From positions 11,966,001-12,030,000 of the forward strand of contig JAYKYS010000012.1 of NCBI GenBank assembly GCA_036924285.1: a stretch of 64,000 bases of DNA, in the 5' to 3' direction. Positions 35,276 to 46,564 of this stretch are shown here, piece after piece; position 1 is the stretch's first letter, and each line of letters starts with the position of its first letter. The notes below the pieces were generated by a model that was not told where the DNA came from, ran no database searches, and saw only the letters and a program-made list of their open reading frames with translations. The translations under genes and the position numbers were made by a program. This DNA is from Asterella californica (lineage: Eukaryota > Streptophyta > Marchantiopsida > Marchantiales > Aytoniaceae).

Positions 35276-36710
35276 CTGCCACTCGCGAGGTCTAATGTAT
35301 AGACATCTTCATGCGGATTCTTGACAATGACAAAAGGTCCCGCGAACTTTGATGAGAACTTCACCGATATATCCTTCGGAAGTGTGAAGTTTTTCGTACT
35401 TAACCATACTTCGTCACCCACTTGAAACTTCACTTGCCGCCGATGCTTGTTTACCTGCTTCGTGTATCGTTGCTGCGCCTTCTTGAGGTTCTTCTTTACT
35501 TGCTCCTCGCACCGCTGCATTGCCGCCACCAACTCTTCAGCCGATGTTTGCCGTGTTCTTGGTCGTGCCGATGTAGAACTCCCTGCAAGAGTCAAGTCAA
35601 GAGGCCCTTCTGGCTCACGTCCGTAAGCCAGCAAGAAAGGCGATTCGCCGGTTGCCGAATGCTTCGTGGAATTGTAGCAAGATTGAGCCACTCCGTCCAA
35701 TCACTTTGGTCCGCGCTCACATAATTCCTCAAGTATTGATTCAGAACCGAGTTAACTCGTTTCGTTTGCCCATATGTTTCCGGATGAAAGGCGGTACTAA
35801 ATTTTAACTTAGTCTCCAATTTTTGGAATAAGTGTTTCCAAAAGGCACTTGTGAACTTAGAGTCTCTATCTGAAATAATACTCCGAGGTAATCCATGTGA
35901 ACGCCACCAAGTATCTAAGAACAACCGAGAAGTTGTGAACGCTGTTGCAGTGTACAAAGTCGGAGCAAACTTCGCTAGTTTGCTAAACCGATCAACTATC
36001 ACAAATATCGCATTGTATCCATTCGAGTCAGGCAGAGAGGTAATGAAGTCCATGCTAATGCTTTCCCAAGGTCTAGCTGGAATCGGCAGAGGATGAAGCA
36101 ACCCTTGTTTCTTCTCATAAGAAACGCGGTTCGCTTGACATGTTACACATGTTTTCACAAAGTGGGCAACGTCGTCTTTCATGTGGGACCAATAAAACTT
36201 TTTAGCTATCACTGCTAATGTGGACTTTTCTCCTTTATGGTCTGATAAGGGCACATCGTGAGATTCTTTTAACAACTTGGTCCTAAGTTTTCCTTGTCCC
36301 ATATAAACCCGACTTTGCTTGAACATGAGTAAACCATGTCTTAGCTGCATGTTTTGCAACTTCACTCCTCGCTTGAGCTGTTCCAGATACTCCTTCGTTT
36401 GGTCATCGTCCATGTAACCTTCACTTATTCGCCTCTCCAAGTCTGACTCCTTAGGATACATAGCTCGTAAAATCTGTGTTGACGATGGAAGATATTCCTC
36501 TTTGCGACTCAAGGCGTCAAGGATCACATTGTCCTTTCCCGTTTTGTGGATTAATTCCACGTTCATGAGTGCCAAGGTATCATGCCACCGTAGTTGCTTT
36601 GGCGTCACCCGATCTTGTGTCTCAAAGTACTTGATAAAAATATTATCAGTATACACTTGGGTTTTGTGAAGTCCCAAGTAATGCCGCCATTTCCTCAAGC
36701 AATGAACCAC
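35245..36710 (-). pseudogene. CV RNase H end and integrase (two overlapping frames)
   Basis: Frame one (36710-35592, 372 residues) covers the end of RNase H (KWRHYLGLHKTQVYTDN), the HHCC zinc segment (SDHKGEKS ... CVTCQANR) and the integrase core with SMDFITSLPD and SDRDSKF. The third catalytic position, normally Glu in GQTERVN, is Lys here (GQTKRVN), so the enzyme should be inactive. Frame two (35700-35245) continues with YNSTKHSATGESPFLLAYGR and the linker KNLKKAQQRYTKQVNKHRRQ. The shift between them is at about 35690. Copies at 1205-1720 and 46592-46963 keep the Glu. Confidence 0.85.
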
Positions 36711-38450
36711 CGCAAACAGTTCCTTCTCGTGAGTCGGTCATCGACTCTCTGTCCCAGATAGCTTCTTGCTTTCGTACGCTACAGGTTTTCCATCTTGCGC
36801 CAACACTCTGTCAATCGCATAGTCGCTCGCATCCGTGTGCACCTCGAATGGTTTGTCGAACTCCGGCAGCTTCAATACTGACGCCTTTGACAAAATAGCT
36901 TTGATCGTCTAAAACGCATCATCCACCTCCTTGGTCCAACTTACCTGTGCGTCTTTGCCCGTCCAGTCCATCAACGGCTTCGCGGTCTTTGAAAACTCCT
37001 TCACATACTTGCGGTAGAACTGCACCAATCTTAAGAATCGCCGCATCCTTTTCACTGTAGTCGGAGGCTCCCAAGTCACAATCGCGTCCACCTTCTGCAT
37101 ATCCGGGCTGACTCCTTCTGCACTAATGACATGTCCCAAGAAAGTAATGCGCTCCAAACCAAACTCACTCTTGTCAATGTTGGAAAACAGCTTATGCTCC
37201 CGTAGCTTCGTCAACACCACTCTTAGCTGCTCCGCGTGCGACTCCAGGGTTTTGGAGTAGATCAAGATGTCGTCGATGTAAACGATGATAAACTCATCCA
37301 TCTCCTCGCGAAAAATTGTGTTCATCAATGTAGTGAACGTCGAAGGGGTGTTGCAGAGTCCAAATGGCATCACCACGAATTCAAACGATCCGTATCTGGT
37401 TTGACAAGCGGTCTTCTCAACATCTGGATCAGCTATCCGGATCTGGTAATATCCTGACTTCAAGTCTATCATGCTGAAGTACTTTGCGCCCGCTAACCTA
37501 TCAAAGATGTCGTCTATCCTTGGCAAAGGATAATTATTCTTCACCATCACCTTATTGAGTGCACGATAATCTACGCAGAGTCGTAACTTCCCATCCTTTT
37601 TCTTTGCAAAAAGAACCGGGGCTCCATAAGGTGACTTACTGGTTAGAATATATCCTCGCGCTAATAGCTCACCGAGTTGTCTTTTCAACTCAAGGAGTTC
37701 CACCTGATTGAGTCGATAAGGGGCTTTGGAAGGTGGTTCTGATCTTGGCAAGACCTCAATCTTGTGATCCACCACCCGCCTTGGAGACAATTCAGCAGGT
37801 AACTCATCCGTCAAGACATCCTCAAACTCCTTAATCACTTCGCGAAGCACCTCCGAAAGTTTAGTCGCGTCTCTTGATGTTTCCTCTTGTCCGCCACCCG
37901 TCATCAAATCTGCAACCCGCATCAAACACATGACTCCGTCGTTGAAGTCCATCTGTTTGCCTTTGATCAAATTCACCGCAAAGTCATTAATTTTCCGCGC
38001 CTTTCGGATCAGCCTCACTCCCAGCTTCCGCCCTTTAACTCTGACGTTCAACCTCAAAGGTCTCCGTCTAAGTTCCACGTCGAACCTATCTAAGAAGGTG
38101 TTCTCCAAAACCGCATGGATATCATCCATCTCGCACACCGTGAAGTTCTCTGTGAACTCCAACTTCTCACACACAAATCGTACGTCCAAGGCCACTTCAG
38201 AAGTTTGGTACGTCTTGCCCTTGACAAAGCGCACCTGAATAGGCTTGTCTGCCTTGGAGGTAGACAAGCTCAACTTCTTCATCAACTTTGGACTTATGAA
38301 GGAGTGAGTCGCTCCTGTGTCCACAAGAAAAGTAACATCACAGTTAACAACTTTAGCTTGTAGAAACATCAGTCCTGACGTCTTCTTCGTTGTTCTCAAG
38401 ATCACAGTCATCTGGCCCTCCAACAAGTCCTTTGCAACAAACGCATTCAT
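36711..38450 (-). CDS. CV pol: protease and reverse transcriptase (RNase H broken by stops)
   Basis: The 38450-36909 frame (513 residues) has the aspartic protease motif VDTGATHSFIS at 43-53 and RT with DGKLRLCVDYRALN, MIDLKSGYYQIR, VVMPFGLCNTPSTF and the catalytic YIDD at 391-394, then FLGHVISAEGV. It reverse-transcribes element RNA in the particle. A TAG at 36909 ends it at the RT/RNase H join, and a second stop near 36739 interrupts RNase H (VHTDASDYAID precedes it). The same frame is open upstream of 38450 to about 38565 and there encodes the CCHC knuckle CYNCGEAGHIAKGC. Translation may therefore enter by frameshift from gag rather than at the 38450 ATG. Confidence 0.87.
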
Positions 38451-39553
38451 GCTACAGTTACTAACCTTAGGTTTTGTGCACCCCTTAGCAATATGACCCG
38501 CCTCGCCACAATTGTAGCAAGTAAACTTAGCGTCATTGTCCTTCTGAGTGTTTGCCCCTTAGGTTTTGCTCCTGTTTGCTGCCATTTTGCTGCCGGGGCA
38601 AAAGAATCCTTCCGATCTTTCTCACCCCCATCCCACTGTCGTTTGAAGTCCTTGTTCTTTTTCTGGAACTTGTCCGTGCTGCGTTGTTCAAAAGGTTTCT
38701 GTTGCTGGACTTCATCGTCCACAATCCGCTCCGCTAGCTTCAAAAGTTCAGCACTTGTCGCAAGTAGCTCCAGCATCCGAAAGAGAGCCTTCTCCGAGCT
38801 TGACTTGAGTCCCTCGATAAATATACATATTTTGGTCTCCTCAGTCCACTTGGAGAATGAGTCCAGCTTGGCACTGAACTCGCACACATAAGCGCTTAAG
38901 GTCCCTATCTGCTTCAGTCGAACTAACTCAACACCGTCCCGAATCCTTTGATACTCTGGAGTGAATCGTCTTGCGAGCAACTCCTTGAACTCTTTCCAAC
39001 CAAGCGCCGAGACGGTCAAAGCATGCTCATCCCTGTATGCGATCCACCAGAGAAGCGCATGGTCCTTCAGGAACGTAACCGCCGCTCTCACTTTGTCTGA
39101 CTCCTGAGCCTGATGCGCTTCAAAGTATAGGTCCAACTCAGTTAAGAAATCCTTAACCTTGCGAGCCCGTCCTATATCTGTAAACGGGGTCGGCAAATTC
39201 GTCTTACAAAGCTTCCCGGTAGACGAGGAACTTCCTTGGTCTGTCTCAAGCTCAGCAATACGTTTATCCCTGGAGGCCATACCTTCCTGCATGGTCTTCA
39301 TCATCTTGATGAGTTCCGCATACAAGGCTCCTTGACTTCCCACGCCTGCATCGTTGGGCACCGTTGGCAAGACTCCATCTTGCTGCAGCGGTGTCACAGC
39401 TGGAACAGGGCTTCCTTGACGTTGGGACGAAGGTTGTCGGTTGTCGTCCCCTGACTGTGCCTCGGGGCTAGCTCGAGTCGATCTGGTCCAGATGTCAGCC
39501 GCCATTCTCCGTTTCTTGGTCTTCCTCCTGGAACTCTGTCCTATGTCGGCCAT
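38447..39553 (-). CDS. CV gag (capsid)
   Basis: A 368-residue open frame. A basic N-terminus (SSRRKTKKRRMAADIW) leads to a capsid domain with the retrotransposon gag signature: FLTELDLYFEAHQ, VTFLKDHALLWWIAYRDEH, WKEFKELLARRFTPEYQ and VRLKQIGTLSAYVCEFSAKL. The frame ends in TGA at 38449-38447, overlapping the pol Met as ATGA. The zinc knuckle that normally ends gag is in the pol frame (-1), and the copy at 42285-43406 has the same arrangement. The start at 39553 lies about 120 nt after the primer site. Confidence 0.88.
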   Translation of the reverse strand: MADIGQSSRRKTKKRRMAADIWTRSTRASPEAQSGDDNRQPSSQRQGSPVPAVTPLQQDGVLPTVPNDAGVGSQGALYAELIKMMKTMQEGMASRDKRIAELETDQGSSSSTGKLCKTNLPTPFTDIGRARKVKDFLTELDLYFEAHQAQESDKVRAAVTFLKDHALLWWIAYRDEHALTVSALGWKEFKELLARRFTPEYQRIRDGVELVRLKQIGTLSAYVCEFSAKLDSFSKWTEETKICIFIEGLKSSSEKALFRMLELLATSAELLKLAERIVDDEVQQQKPFEQRSTDKFQKKNKDFKRQWDGGEKDRKDSFAPAAKWQQTGAKPKGQTLRRTMTLSLLATIVARRVILLRGAQNLRLVTVA

Positions 39554-39659
39554 CGCTCCAAGTGTTCACGTAGAAACGTTGATCCACTTCGTGTCTCGCG
39601 TCCCTCCTCAAGCGTTCAGCCTTCAGCCGCTACCTCAAGTTCTCGCTCATCGAAGCGTC

Positions 39660-39672
39660 GACTCTGATATCA
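39660..39672 (-). promoter_or_regulatory. CV primer-binding site, initiator-Met tRNA-like
   Basis: On the minus strand TGATATCAGAGTC lies 2 nt after the LTR end. The common plant retroelement primer site for initiator methionine tRNA is TGGTATCAGAGC; this copy differs at a few positions. Position and strand fit a primer site for minus-strand synthesis. Confidence 0.75.
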
Positions 39673-39674
39673 CT

Positions 39675-40721
39675 TTTCGCGCACCTACTGCCTTGTTGCG
39701 CCAGCGGAAGCACTTGCTCAGTAGGTCGCAAACTTTACACTGCTAACCTGCAAACACAATCACAAGTTAGCGTACATGCACCACTTACCTTATCTCAGTT
39801 TGGTCCGGATCGGAGCCGGACCGTCTCCCTATTCATCAAGCTCAGCAGTTCCTAAGTCCCGACCTAGACCCGCCTAGGTCGGTCTCAAACATGAGCAAGT
39901 CACAAGATGACTTGGGGCGGACTTCCCATAAAGTCCAGGGTCCTAAACTGTGCCTCCAGCACACCTAGCAGCCCCAGCCCTTACATCGTTCCTAAGTCTA
40001 GACGTCCAAGTCTGGATCGGAACGTGCTTTGGAACCGGCCCAGCCATCACCTCATGCCCCAATAGTCCGTCCGTCGAACCCTGGGGTCGGATGACTCGTC
40101 CTGGCCCACCCAGGCATCGAGCCCCCCTCATATATACTTCTGGGGATCGGCGGCCCCGCCCTCCTCTTTGGTCCTTGAAAATTATACCACAACCCGATTG
40201 TGGTTCAGCCATAACTTCCAGCTCGGAGGTCAGATCGAGGAGTGTTATATATCATTGGAAAGCTCTCAACGAGACCTTTCCAATGATACCTCACTCGTCT
40301 CGAGATCTTACGTGGAGTTCCGTCCACGACCTAAAACGTCCCTGGAGCTCCAACACTTAGTCATTTTTCGGAAACCTGTGGTCCAGACCCAGACTCGAAC
40401 CCTGTGGTTCGACCAGCGTCCGAACCACGGTCCGTCTGCGTCTTGGACTCACGTCTCAGACCTATGTCTCAGACTCATGTTTCGGTCCGTTCCCAGACTC
40501 GCCCCCTTAAGTCAGCGTTCGTCTGGGGCCCTCTTGGGGTAGGCCCTTATGTCCTAACCCAAGGTTCCAACCTTGGTTCAGAGAACCACTTAGGGTTCAT
40601 CTGATCCCGACTTCCCGGTCAAGCCGTTAAGTCCTACTCGCAGCGTTCGCAACCTAGCGCAAGTCCACTAGGGTTCCGTTGCTCACGTCTGCGCCTGATC
40701 TTGAGAATGAGGATCGTGACA
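39675..40721 (-). repeat. CV 5' LTR of the nested copy
   Basis: About 1.05 kb, from TGTCACGATCC at 40721 to GCGCGAAA at 39675 on the minus strand. Compared with its 3' partner it has a deletion of about 77 bp near 39970. The primer site follows directly. It should hold the promoter of the element, though I cannot place a TATA box with certainty. Confidence 0.9.
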
Positions 40722-40726
40722 TGTAT

Positions 40727-42284
40727 GCTGTAAATGTAAATACTGATTGGAGAAGACATCCTTTGAGATTTCCCAATCCTACACCCAAGCCCGGTGAGAA
40801 GACTAAGGTCTCGCTTCCTTGGATCAAGATTGGACACCAAGGTGAAACTCCTTCTACGATAGAGGGGTACACTTCAGAAGACTCAACTGCGTCTTCTGAC
40901 ATGGATGGACGATACAATGAATTTGCGGTGAATAACTTGTGTACTACAGAAGTAACAGTGATAGCAGAGGAAGTGATTTGTGGATACATTGAGTGCTACG
41001 AAGTTGCGGAAGAAGAGCTTCTAGAAGACGAAAGTATCGTCTTCCCTTCAGAAGATCCGACAGTTGGTCTTCCAGAAGACAAAGATACCGTCTTCCTTTC
41101 GGAAGATCCGACAGTTGGTCTTCCAGAAGACGAATCTGAACCGGAAGAAGCTCCCAAACCGGAATACTTTGGTGTCAGTGAATACAGTCACACTAAAGGA
41201 ATGATAAACCCGGATGATCTTCAAGAAATGGAGGTTGCTCATGGGAAGAAGCTGAAGCTTTCCAAGGTGATCGAGGGCCAGCAGTTGGAAGACTTTAGAG
41301 AACTTCTGACGGAGTTCCAGGATGTCTTCGCTTGGACCATAGAAGACATGAAGGGCATACCTCGAGAGTTGAGAGAGCATCGCATTGACTTGCTGGAAGG
41401 CGTTGTTCTTGCACGGCAGAGGCAGTATCAGCTCAACCCCAAGTACTCGCTTCTGATGAAGGATCAGATCGACCAATACCTGAAGGCGAGTCATTTTCCC
41501 AGTACTTAGCAGTGAGTGGGTAGCTCCTATTGTCATCGTGCCAAAGAAGCAGACAGGTAAGATCCAAGTGTGTTAGGACTTCCGGAAGCTGAACTTGGCC
41601 ATGAAAAAGGATCATCATCCTTTACCATTCACCGATTCTGTGTTAGATCAGATAGCAGAACATGAGTTCTACAGCTTCCTGGATGAGTATTCTGAGTACA
41701 ACCAAGTTTCAATCAGAGAAGAAGACAAGTCGAAAATCACTTTCACTACTGATTGGGATACGTACGCGTATAATCAAATGCCGTTTGGTTTATGCAACAT
41801 GTCCGCCACGTTCCAGAGATTGATGATTACAATTTTCAAGGAGTATCTTCGTACTTTCATGGAGATCTTCTTGGATGATTTTTGTGTGTTTGGATCGAAA
41901 GAAGACCACCTGCTATTTCTAAGGAAGTGTTTTTTGAAATGTAGATAACATCGTTTGGCTCTTCACCCTGAGAAGTGCTTCTTTGGTATGTCAGAGGAAA
42001 TTTTGCTGGATGAGACATAAGATTTCTGGAAGAGGTATAGAAGTCGACTGTGCTAAGATAGAAGTCATCATGAAACTTCACCCACCTGCTAACCTGACTT
42101 AGTTGAGAAGCTTCCGGGGCAACGTAAGATACTACAGGAGGTTTATTGACAAGTACGTAGAGGTAGCAAGAAGACTTACCAAGTTGCTGAAGAAGGACGA
42201 ACCTTACATTTGGTCTTCTGAGCAGCAGGAAGCATTCGAAGAAATGAAAAGGCTTTTGTCGGAATCCCCTGTCTTAAGACCACC
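40727..42284 (+). pseudogene. Family B protease end, linker and reverse transcriptase
   Basis: Continuation of the B polyprotein interrupted at 33172. Up to 41509 one frame encodes NVNTDWRRHPLRF and PWIKIGHQGETPST, an acidic linker, and LTEFQDVFAWTIEDMKGIP, the usual lead into RT. Within the linker a 51-bp unit is duplicated (about 41027-41128), giving two copies of SEDPTVGLPED. RT follows at 41595-41948 (HHPLPFTDSVLDQIAEHEFY, TFTTDWDTYAYNQMPFGLCN, catalytic FLDD). After frameshifts comes RSFRGNVRYYRRFIDKYV (42103 on) with the start of RNase H. The RT most resembles plant Tat/Athila-type gypsy enzymes. It is cut at about 42285 by a CV fragment. Confidence 0.82.
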
Positions 42285-44185
42285 ATCCATCTGTTTTGCC
42301 TTTGATCAAATTCACCGCAAAGTCATCAATTTTCCGCACCTTTCGGATCAATCTCACTCCCAGCTTCCGCTCTTTAACTCTAACGGTCAACCTTAAAGGT
42401 TTCCGCTTAAGTTCCACTTCAAACCTGTCCAAGAAAGTGTTCTCCAAAACCGCATGGATATCATCCATCTCGCACACCGTGAAGTTCTCTGTGAACTCCA
42501 ACTTCTCACACGCAAATCGTACGTCCAAGGCTACTTCAGAAGTTTGGTACGTCTTGCCCTTGGCAAAGCGCACCTGAATAGGCTTGTCTGTCTTGGAGGT
42601 AGACAAGCTCAACTTCTTCACCAACTTTGGACTTATGAAGGAGTGAGTCCCTCCTGTGTCCACAAGAAAAGTAACATCACAGTTAACAACTTTAGCTTGT
42701 AGAAACATCAGTCCTGGCGTCTTCTTCGTTGTTCTCAAGATCACAGTCATCTGGCCCGCCAACAAGTCCTTTGCAACAAACGCATTCATGCTACAGTTAC
42801 TAACGTTAGGTTTTGTGCACCTCTTAGCAATATGACCCGCCTCGCCACAATTATAGCAAGTAAACTTAGCGTCATTGTCCTTCTGAGTGTTTGCCTCTTA
42901 GGTTTTGCTCCTGTTTGCTGCCGTTTTGCTGCCGGGGCAAAAGAATCCTTCCGATCTTTCTCACCCCCATCCCACTGTCGTTTGAAGTCCTTGTTCTTTT
43001 TCTGGAACTTGTCCGTGCTGCGTTGTTCAAAAGGTTTCTGTTGCTGGACTTCATCGTCCACAATCCGCTCCGCTAGCTTCAAAAGTTCAGCACTTGTCGC
43101 AAGTAGCTCCAGCATTCGGAAGAGAGCCTTCTCCGAGCTAGACTTGAGTCCCTCAATAAATATACATATTTTGGTCTCCTCAGTCCACTTGGAGAATGAG
43201 TACAGCTTGGCATTGAACTCGCGTACATAAGTACTTAGCGTCCCTGTCTTCTTCAGCATAACTAGCTCGACATCATCCTGAATCCTTTGATACTCCGGAG
43301 TGAATCGTCTCGCGAGCAACACCGTGAACTCCTTCCAACCAAGCACCGAGATGGTCAAGGCATGTTCATTCCTGGGAAGGTTCCGCACTTCCCAGGAAAC
43401 TCTCACCTCGACACCGCCGACTCGTTCTCTAGTCTTGCCCCAGCCCTTACAGCGTTCTTAAGTTGTGACGAGAACGTGCCTTGGAACCGACCCAGCCATC
43501 ATCTCATGTCCCCAGAGTCCGTCCGTCAAACCCTGAGGTCGGGTGACTAGTCCTGGTCCACCCAGACATCGAGCCCCCCTCATATATACTTCTGGGAATC
43601 GGCGGCCCCGCCCTCCTCTTTGATCTCTAAAATTATACCACAACTCAATTGTGGTTCAGTCATAATTCTCAGCTCGGAGGTCAGATCGAAGAGTACTACA
43701 TATCACTGGAAAGCTCTCACCGAGATCTTTCAAATGATACCTCACTCGCCTCGAGATCTTACGTGGAGCTCCGTCCACGACCTAAAACGTCACTAGAGCT
43801 TCAACACTTAGTCATTTTTTAGAAACATGTGGTCCAGACCCAAACTTGAACCATGTGGTTCGGACCAGCGTCCGAACCACGGTCCGTCTGCGTCTCGGAC
43901 TCAATTCTTGGTCCCGTGTCTCAGACCCGGTCTCAGACTTATGTCTTGATCTGTTTCTAGACTTGTCTCCTTAGATCAACGTTCGTCCGAGGTTGTCTTG
44001 GGATACGTCCCTATGTCTTAATCCAATGTTCTAACCTTGGTTCAGGGAACCACTTAACGTTCATCTGATCCCGACTTCCCGGTCAAGCCGTTAAGTCCAA
44101 CTCGCAGCGTTCACAACCTAACGCAAGTCCACTAGGGTTCTATTGTTCACGTCTGCGTCCGATCTAGAGAATGAGGGTCGCGACA
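42285..44185 (-). mobile_element. Internally deleted CV copy (gag, protease, part of 5' LTR)
   Basis: The minus strand carries CV 5' LTR sequence from 44185 (TGTCGCGACCC) to about 43421, then about 46 bp of unrelated filler (43375-43420). Part of gag follows (43406-42786, with YQRIQDDVELVMLKKTGTLS), then the CCHC knuckle in the pol frame (CYNCGEAGHIAKRC) and protease (VDTGGTHSFIS, 42274-42789) up to about 42285. RT, integrase and the 3' LTR are missing. The gag-to-pol ATGA overlap is the same as in the full-length copy. Protease has Gly for Ala after DTG. It lies downstream of RT in a B element and is non-functional. Confidence 0.87.
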
Positions 44186-44337
44186 TACGCTACTCAATGA
44201 ATAGCCAACGGATGGAAAGACCTCATCAAGCCTTACAAGGGAAAGAAGGACCTGAAGGACCAAGCAACCATCACCCTGAAGGGAGAAAGAACTCCGTTAT
44301 CAGTAGCTCTAAGGTCACCTATTATATATAAGATATC
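44186..44337 (+). other. Possible coding relic ending at a splice-donor-like site
   Basis: After an early stop, one frame reads ANGWKDLIKPYKGKKDLKDQ and continues ATITLKGERTPLSVAL to about 44345, with protein-like composition. It runs into GGTAAGTGA near 44345, which resembles a plant splice donor. I do not recognise the protein. It may be a captured host exon, or part of the interrupted B element. Confidence 0.3.
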
Positions 44338-46564
44338 TCAGACTGGTAAGTGAAAACTTCTGCATACAACATGCATACAACTCCTGCATCTTTTTGTAAA
44401 TAATATGTGATGTTTAACTATTCCTTAATTCTAGTTTGTCCTCCTCTCACACAGGCAAGTAATGTTCTCTAACTTTTCTCTCTTATCCTTAATAGTGGAA
44501 TTCAGGTTTCGAACTGAGGCGTGAGAATTACCAGACCCAACTTCTTATCAGCAGTTTGTTCTATAAACAACAAGTTTAAACTCACTTTAAGTTGATATCC
44601 TCTTGGAGGTTCTTATTGCCACGTGAAGACCCATGCCAAGATATAATTTTCTAGACCTCAAAAAACAAATATTTCACGATTCTCTTCACAACCCCCGGAA
44701 AATATATATTTCACGATTCTTCCAACGCTGCAGTACAATACAGAAAAATAAGAGGAAGCCAGCAGTTCGCACGAACAATACAAGAGCAAGCAGTCGCAAG
44801 AGGAATCTTGGAACGAAAATATAATGCCAAAAACATTTTGTAGATTTATTCACCTGCTTCTCTATTCTCTATTCACCAAGTTATGTTTTACATTTACAGC
44901 CATTATATATATTAACCCCATAAGACTAGTCACTAACCACTACCTGCGAAGTACTTTTTTTCCGCGTCAGCCGGTTGTCTTCTTGTCCAATAGGTTGCAT
45001 GCATTCTCTCTCTTTCTCTCTTTGCATTGTCTACATCTCTTCCAAGTTCGGAAGAATAGTATATTCACAGATGGTTTAATTTATTACTTATTTTTGTTTC
45101 AAAAAGTTAGATTGTAATTTAATTTATTGATTAGATGAGTTCAACAAGTTATACGAATATAAACTATTTTGTAAGACGTAGGTGCTATCTAACTTATATT
45201 CTAAAAATGTATATAGACTTCCTCCATTTATGAGTTAAGTCAAGCTCTTCTCACATTGTTTGAACATATAATCATTAACCAGAAAAAATATTTATCAACT
45301 TACAATATAATTACCATCTAACACATATATATTTTTTGTAGGATAGAAAAACAAATTTCCTTCAAGTTGATCGAGCATGCATATATTCTTTTCTAGCTTT
45401 AGAATTATGTTACTTAATTGTTAATTTATTGTTTACTTGTTTCTCTGAATCAAATAAACAAAGTACTGCTTGTGCTCCCCATCTTCAGATCTTGATAATG
45501 CTCATTCAAGGCCATCCGTATTGCACTTACAAAGTAAATTGGATTTACTCTATGACTTTGTGTTGATTCACATATTTTGATCTAACGTGACATTTTACTA
45601 TTACACAATCATTGAGTTGATGTCCATGGGTGCTTGCACAAGCAATAAGTATCGTGTGTTCTCTTTAGATGGTGCTTGTCATGAGAAACTTTACGTTCTC
45701 GTCGTTCCATTGCTAGAGAAAATGACTACCATTGACCTCATGCCATGTCGTATCTAGTTGTTTGGAAAACCACTCGTGCCAAAAATTTCAAGAAATGAAA
45801 TATTATGTTTATTGTGATTACGTTTGAGTATGATAATATTTTTGATAAGAAGATGAAGTTGGTCGTGACTTCTGATTCTACTTACAGCACATGCAAAGCT
45901 ACCATGATGGAGTACATTCAACTTGAACAAGGTTTAGTTTACATTTGTAATATTTGTCTTAAAGATTGCGGTCTTCAAGAGGTTAATTCTCTTGTTTCTC
46001 TATGTTATGCACGTGATATATTTGATACCAGACCATTGTATATGCAACTGTTTTCTTTGATGGATTCTCAGATTGACATCACGACTAAATACAATGGATT
46101 CTCACGAAGGATATTTCATGTCGACTTCTCTTTTAGATAACCCTTTGATAGTATGAATCGTTGAAATCCTTGAATGCATTAATCTTGATGTTATTATCCA
46201 TACCTTTTATCATGTACTTTTTATCAATCTCTTACTAAATCTGTTGTTCAAAGACTATCTTTGTTTAGCAGAATTGCCTGATCTGAACCTTTACCTAAAC
46301 TCTGAGGTTGTATCTGATATACTTCAACGACTCATTATATGTCTCGCTCTCCTTATGGCGTATACATTATAATACTTCAAGATGTTGTTGTTTTTTTTCA
46401 TACATCAAGAAAATGACCCTTTGATGTGTTCGATTATGGTGTTGTTACAAAATGTTTCGTTGGAGATGGTAAGATGAGCCTTATCATTGATTTCAAAGGT
46501 ATATCCATTAATCGTAATCTAACCATAGAGACTGCATTATTCTCATTTCTTTTTTCACATCTAC
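44338..46564. other. AT-rich region, no gene supported
   Basis: Contains a copy of the AT-rich hairpin motif (45074-45125) with its small companion hairpin (about 45034-45055), and a stretch near 45337-45395 like those at 22507 and 49490 (AAGTTGATCGAGCATGCAT). Open frames near 45625-45760 and 45805-46140 on the plus strand (for example LVVTSDSTYSTCKATMMEYI) look like decayed coding sequence but match no family I recognise. Confidence 0.45.

Larger units (their letters stand above)
33173..40721 (-). mobile_element. CV chromovirus, near full-length copy with two LTRs (7.5 kb)
   Basis: A complete minus-strand Ty3/gypsy element: 5' LTR 39675-40721, primer site 39660-39672, gag, a CCHC knuckle, protease, RT, RNase H, integrase, chromodomain, polypurine tract and 3' LTR 33173-34270. 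It interrupts the protease gene of a family B element. Flanks are TATAT (33168-33172) and TGTAT (40722-40726), a 5-bp target duplication with one mismatch. Removing the element and one flank restores the B frame. The 5' LTR lacks about 77 bp present in the 3' LTR. Coding frames carry a few stops and shifts, so this copy is not autonomous now. Confidence 0.92.

Noticed and set aside
40380..40420. tRNA-like T-loop string (GACTCGAACC)
   Set aside because: It lies inside the CV LTR, recurs in other LTR copies, and has no cloverleaf around it.
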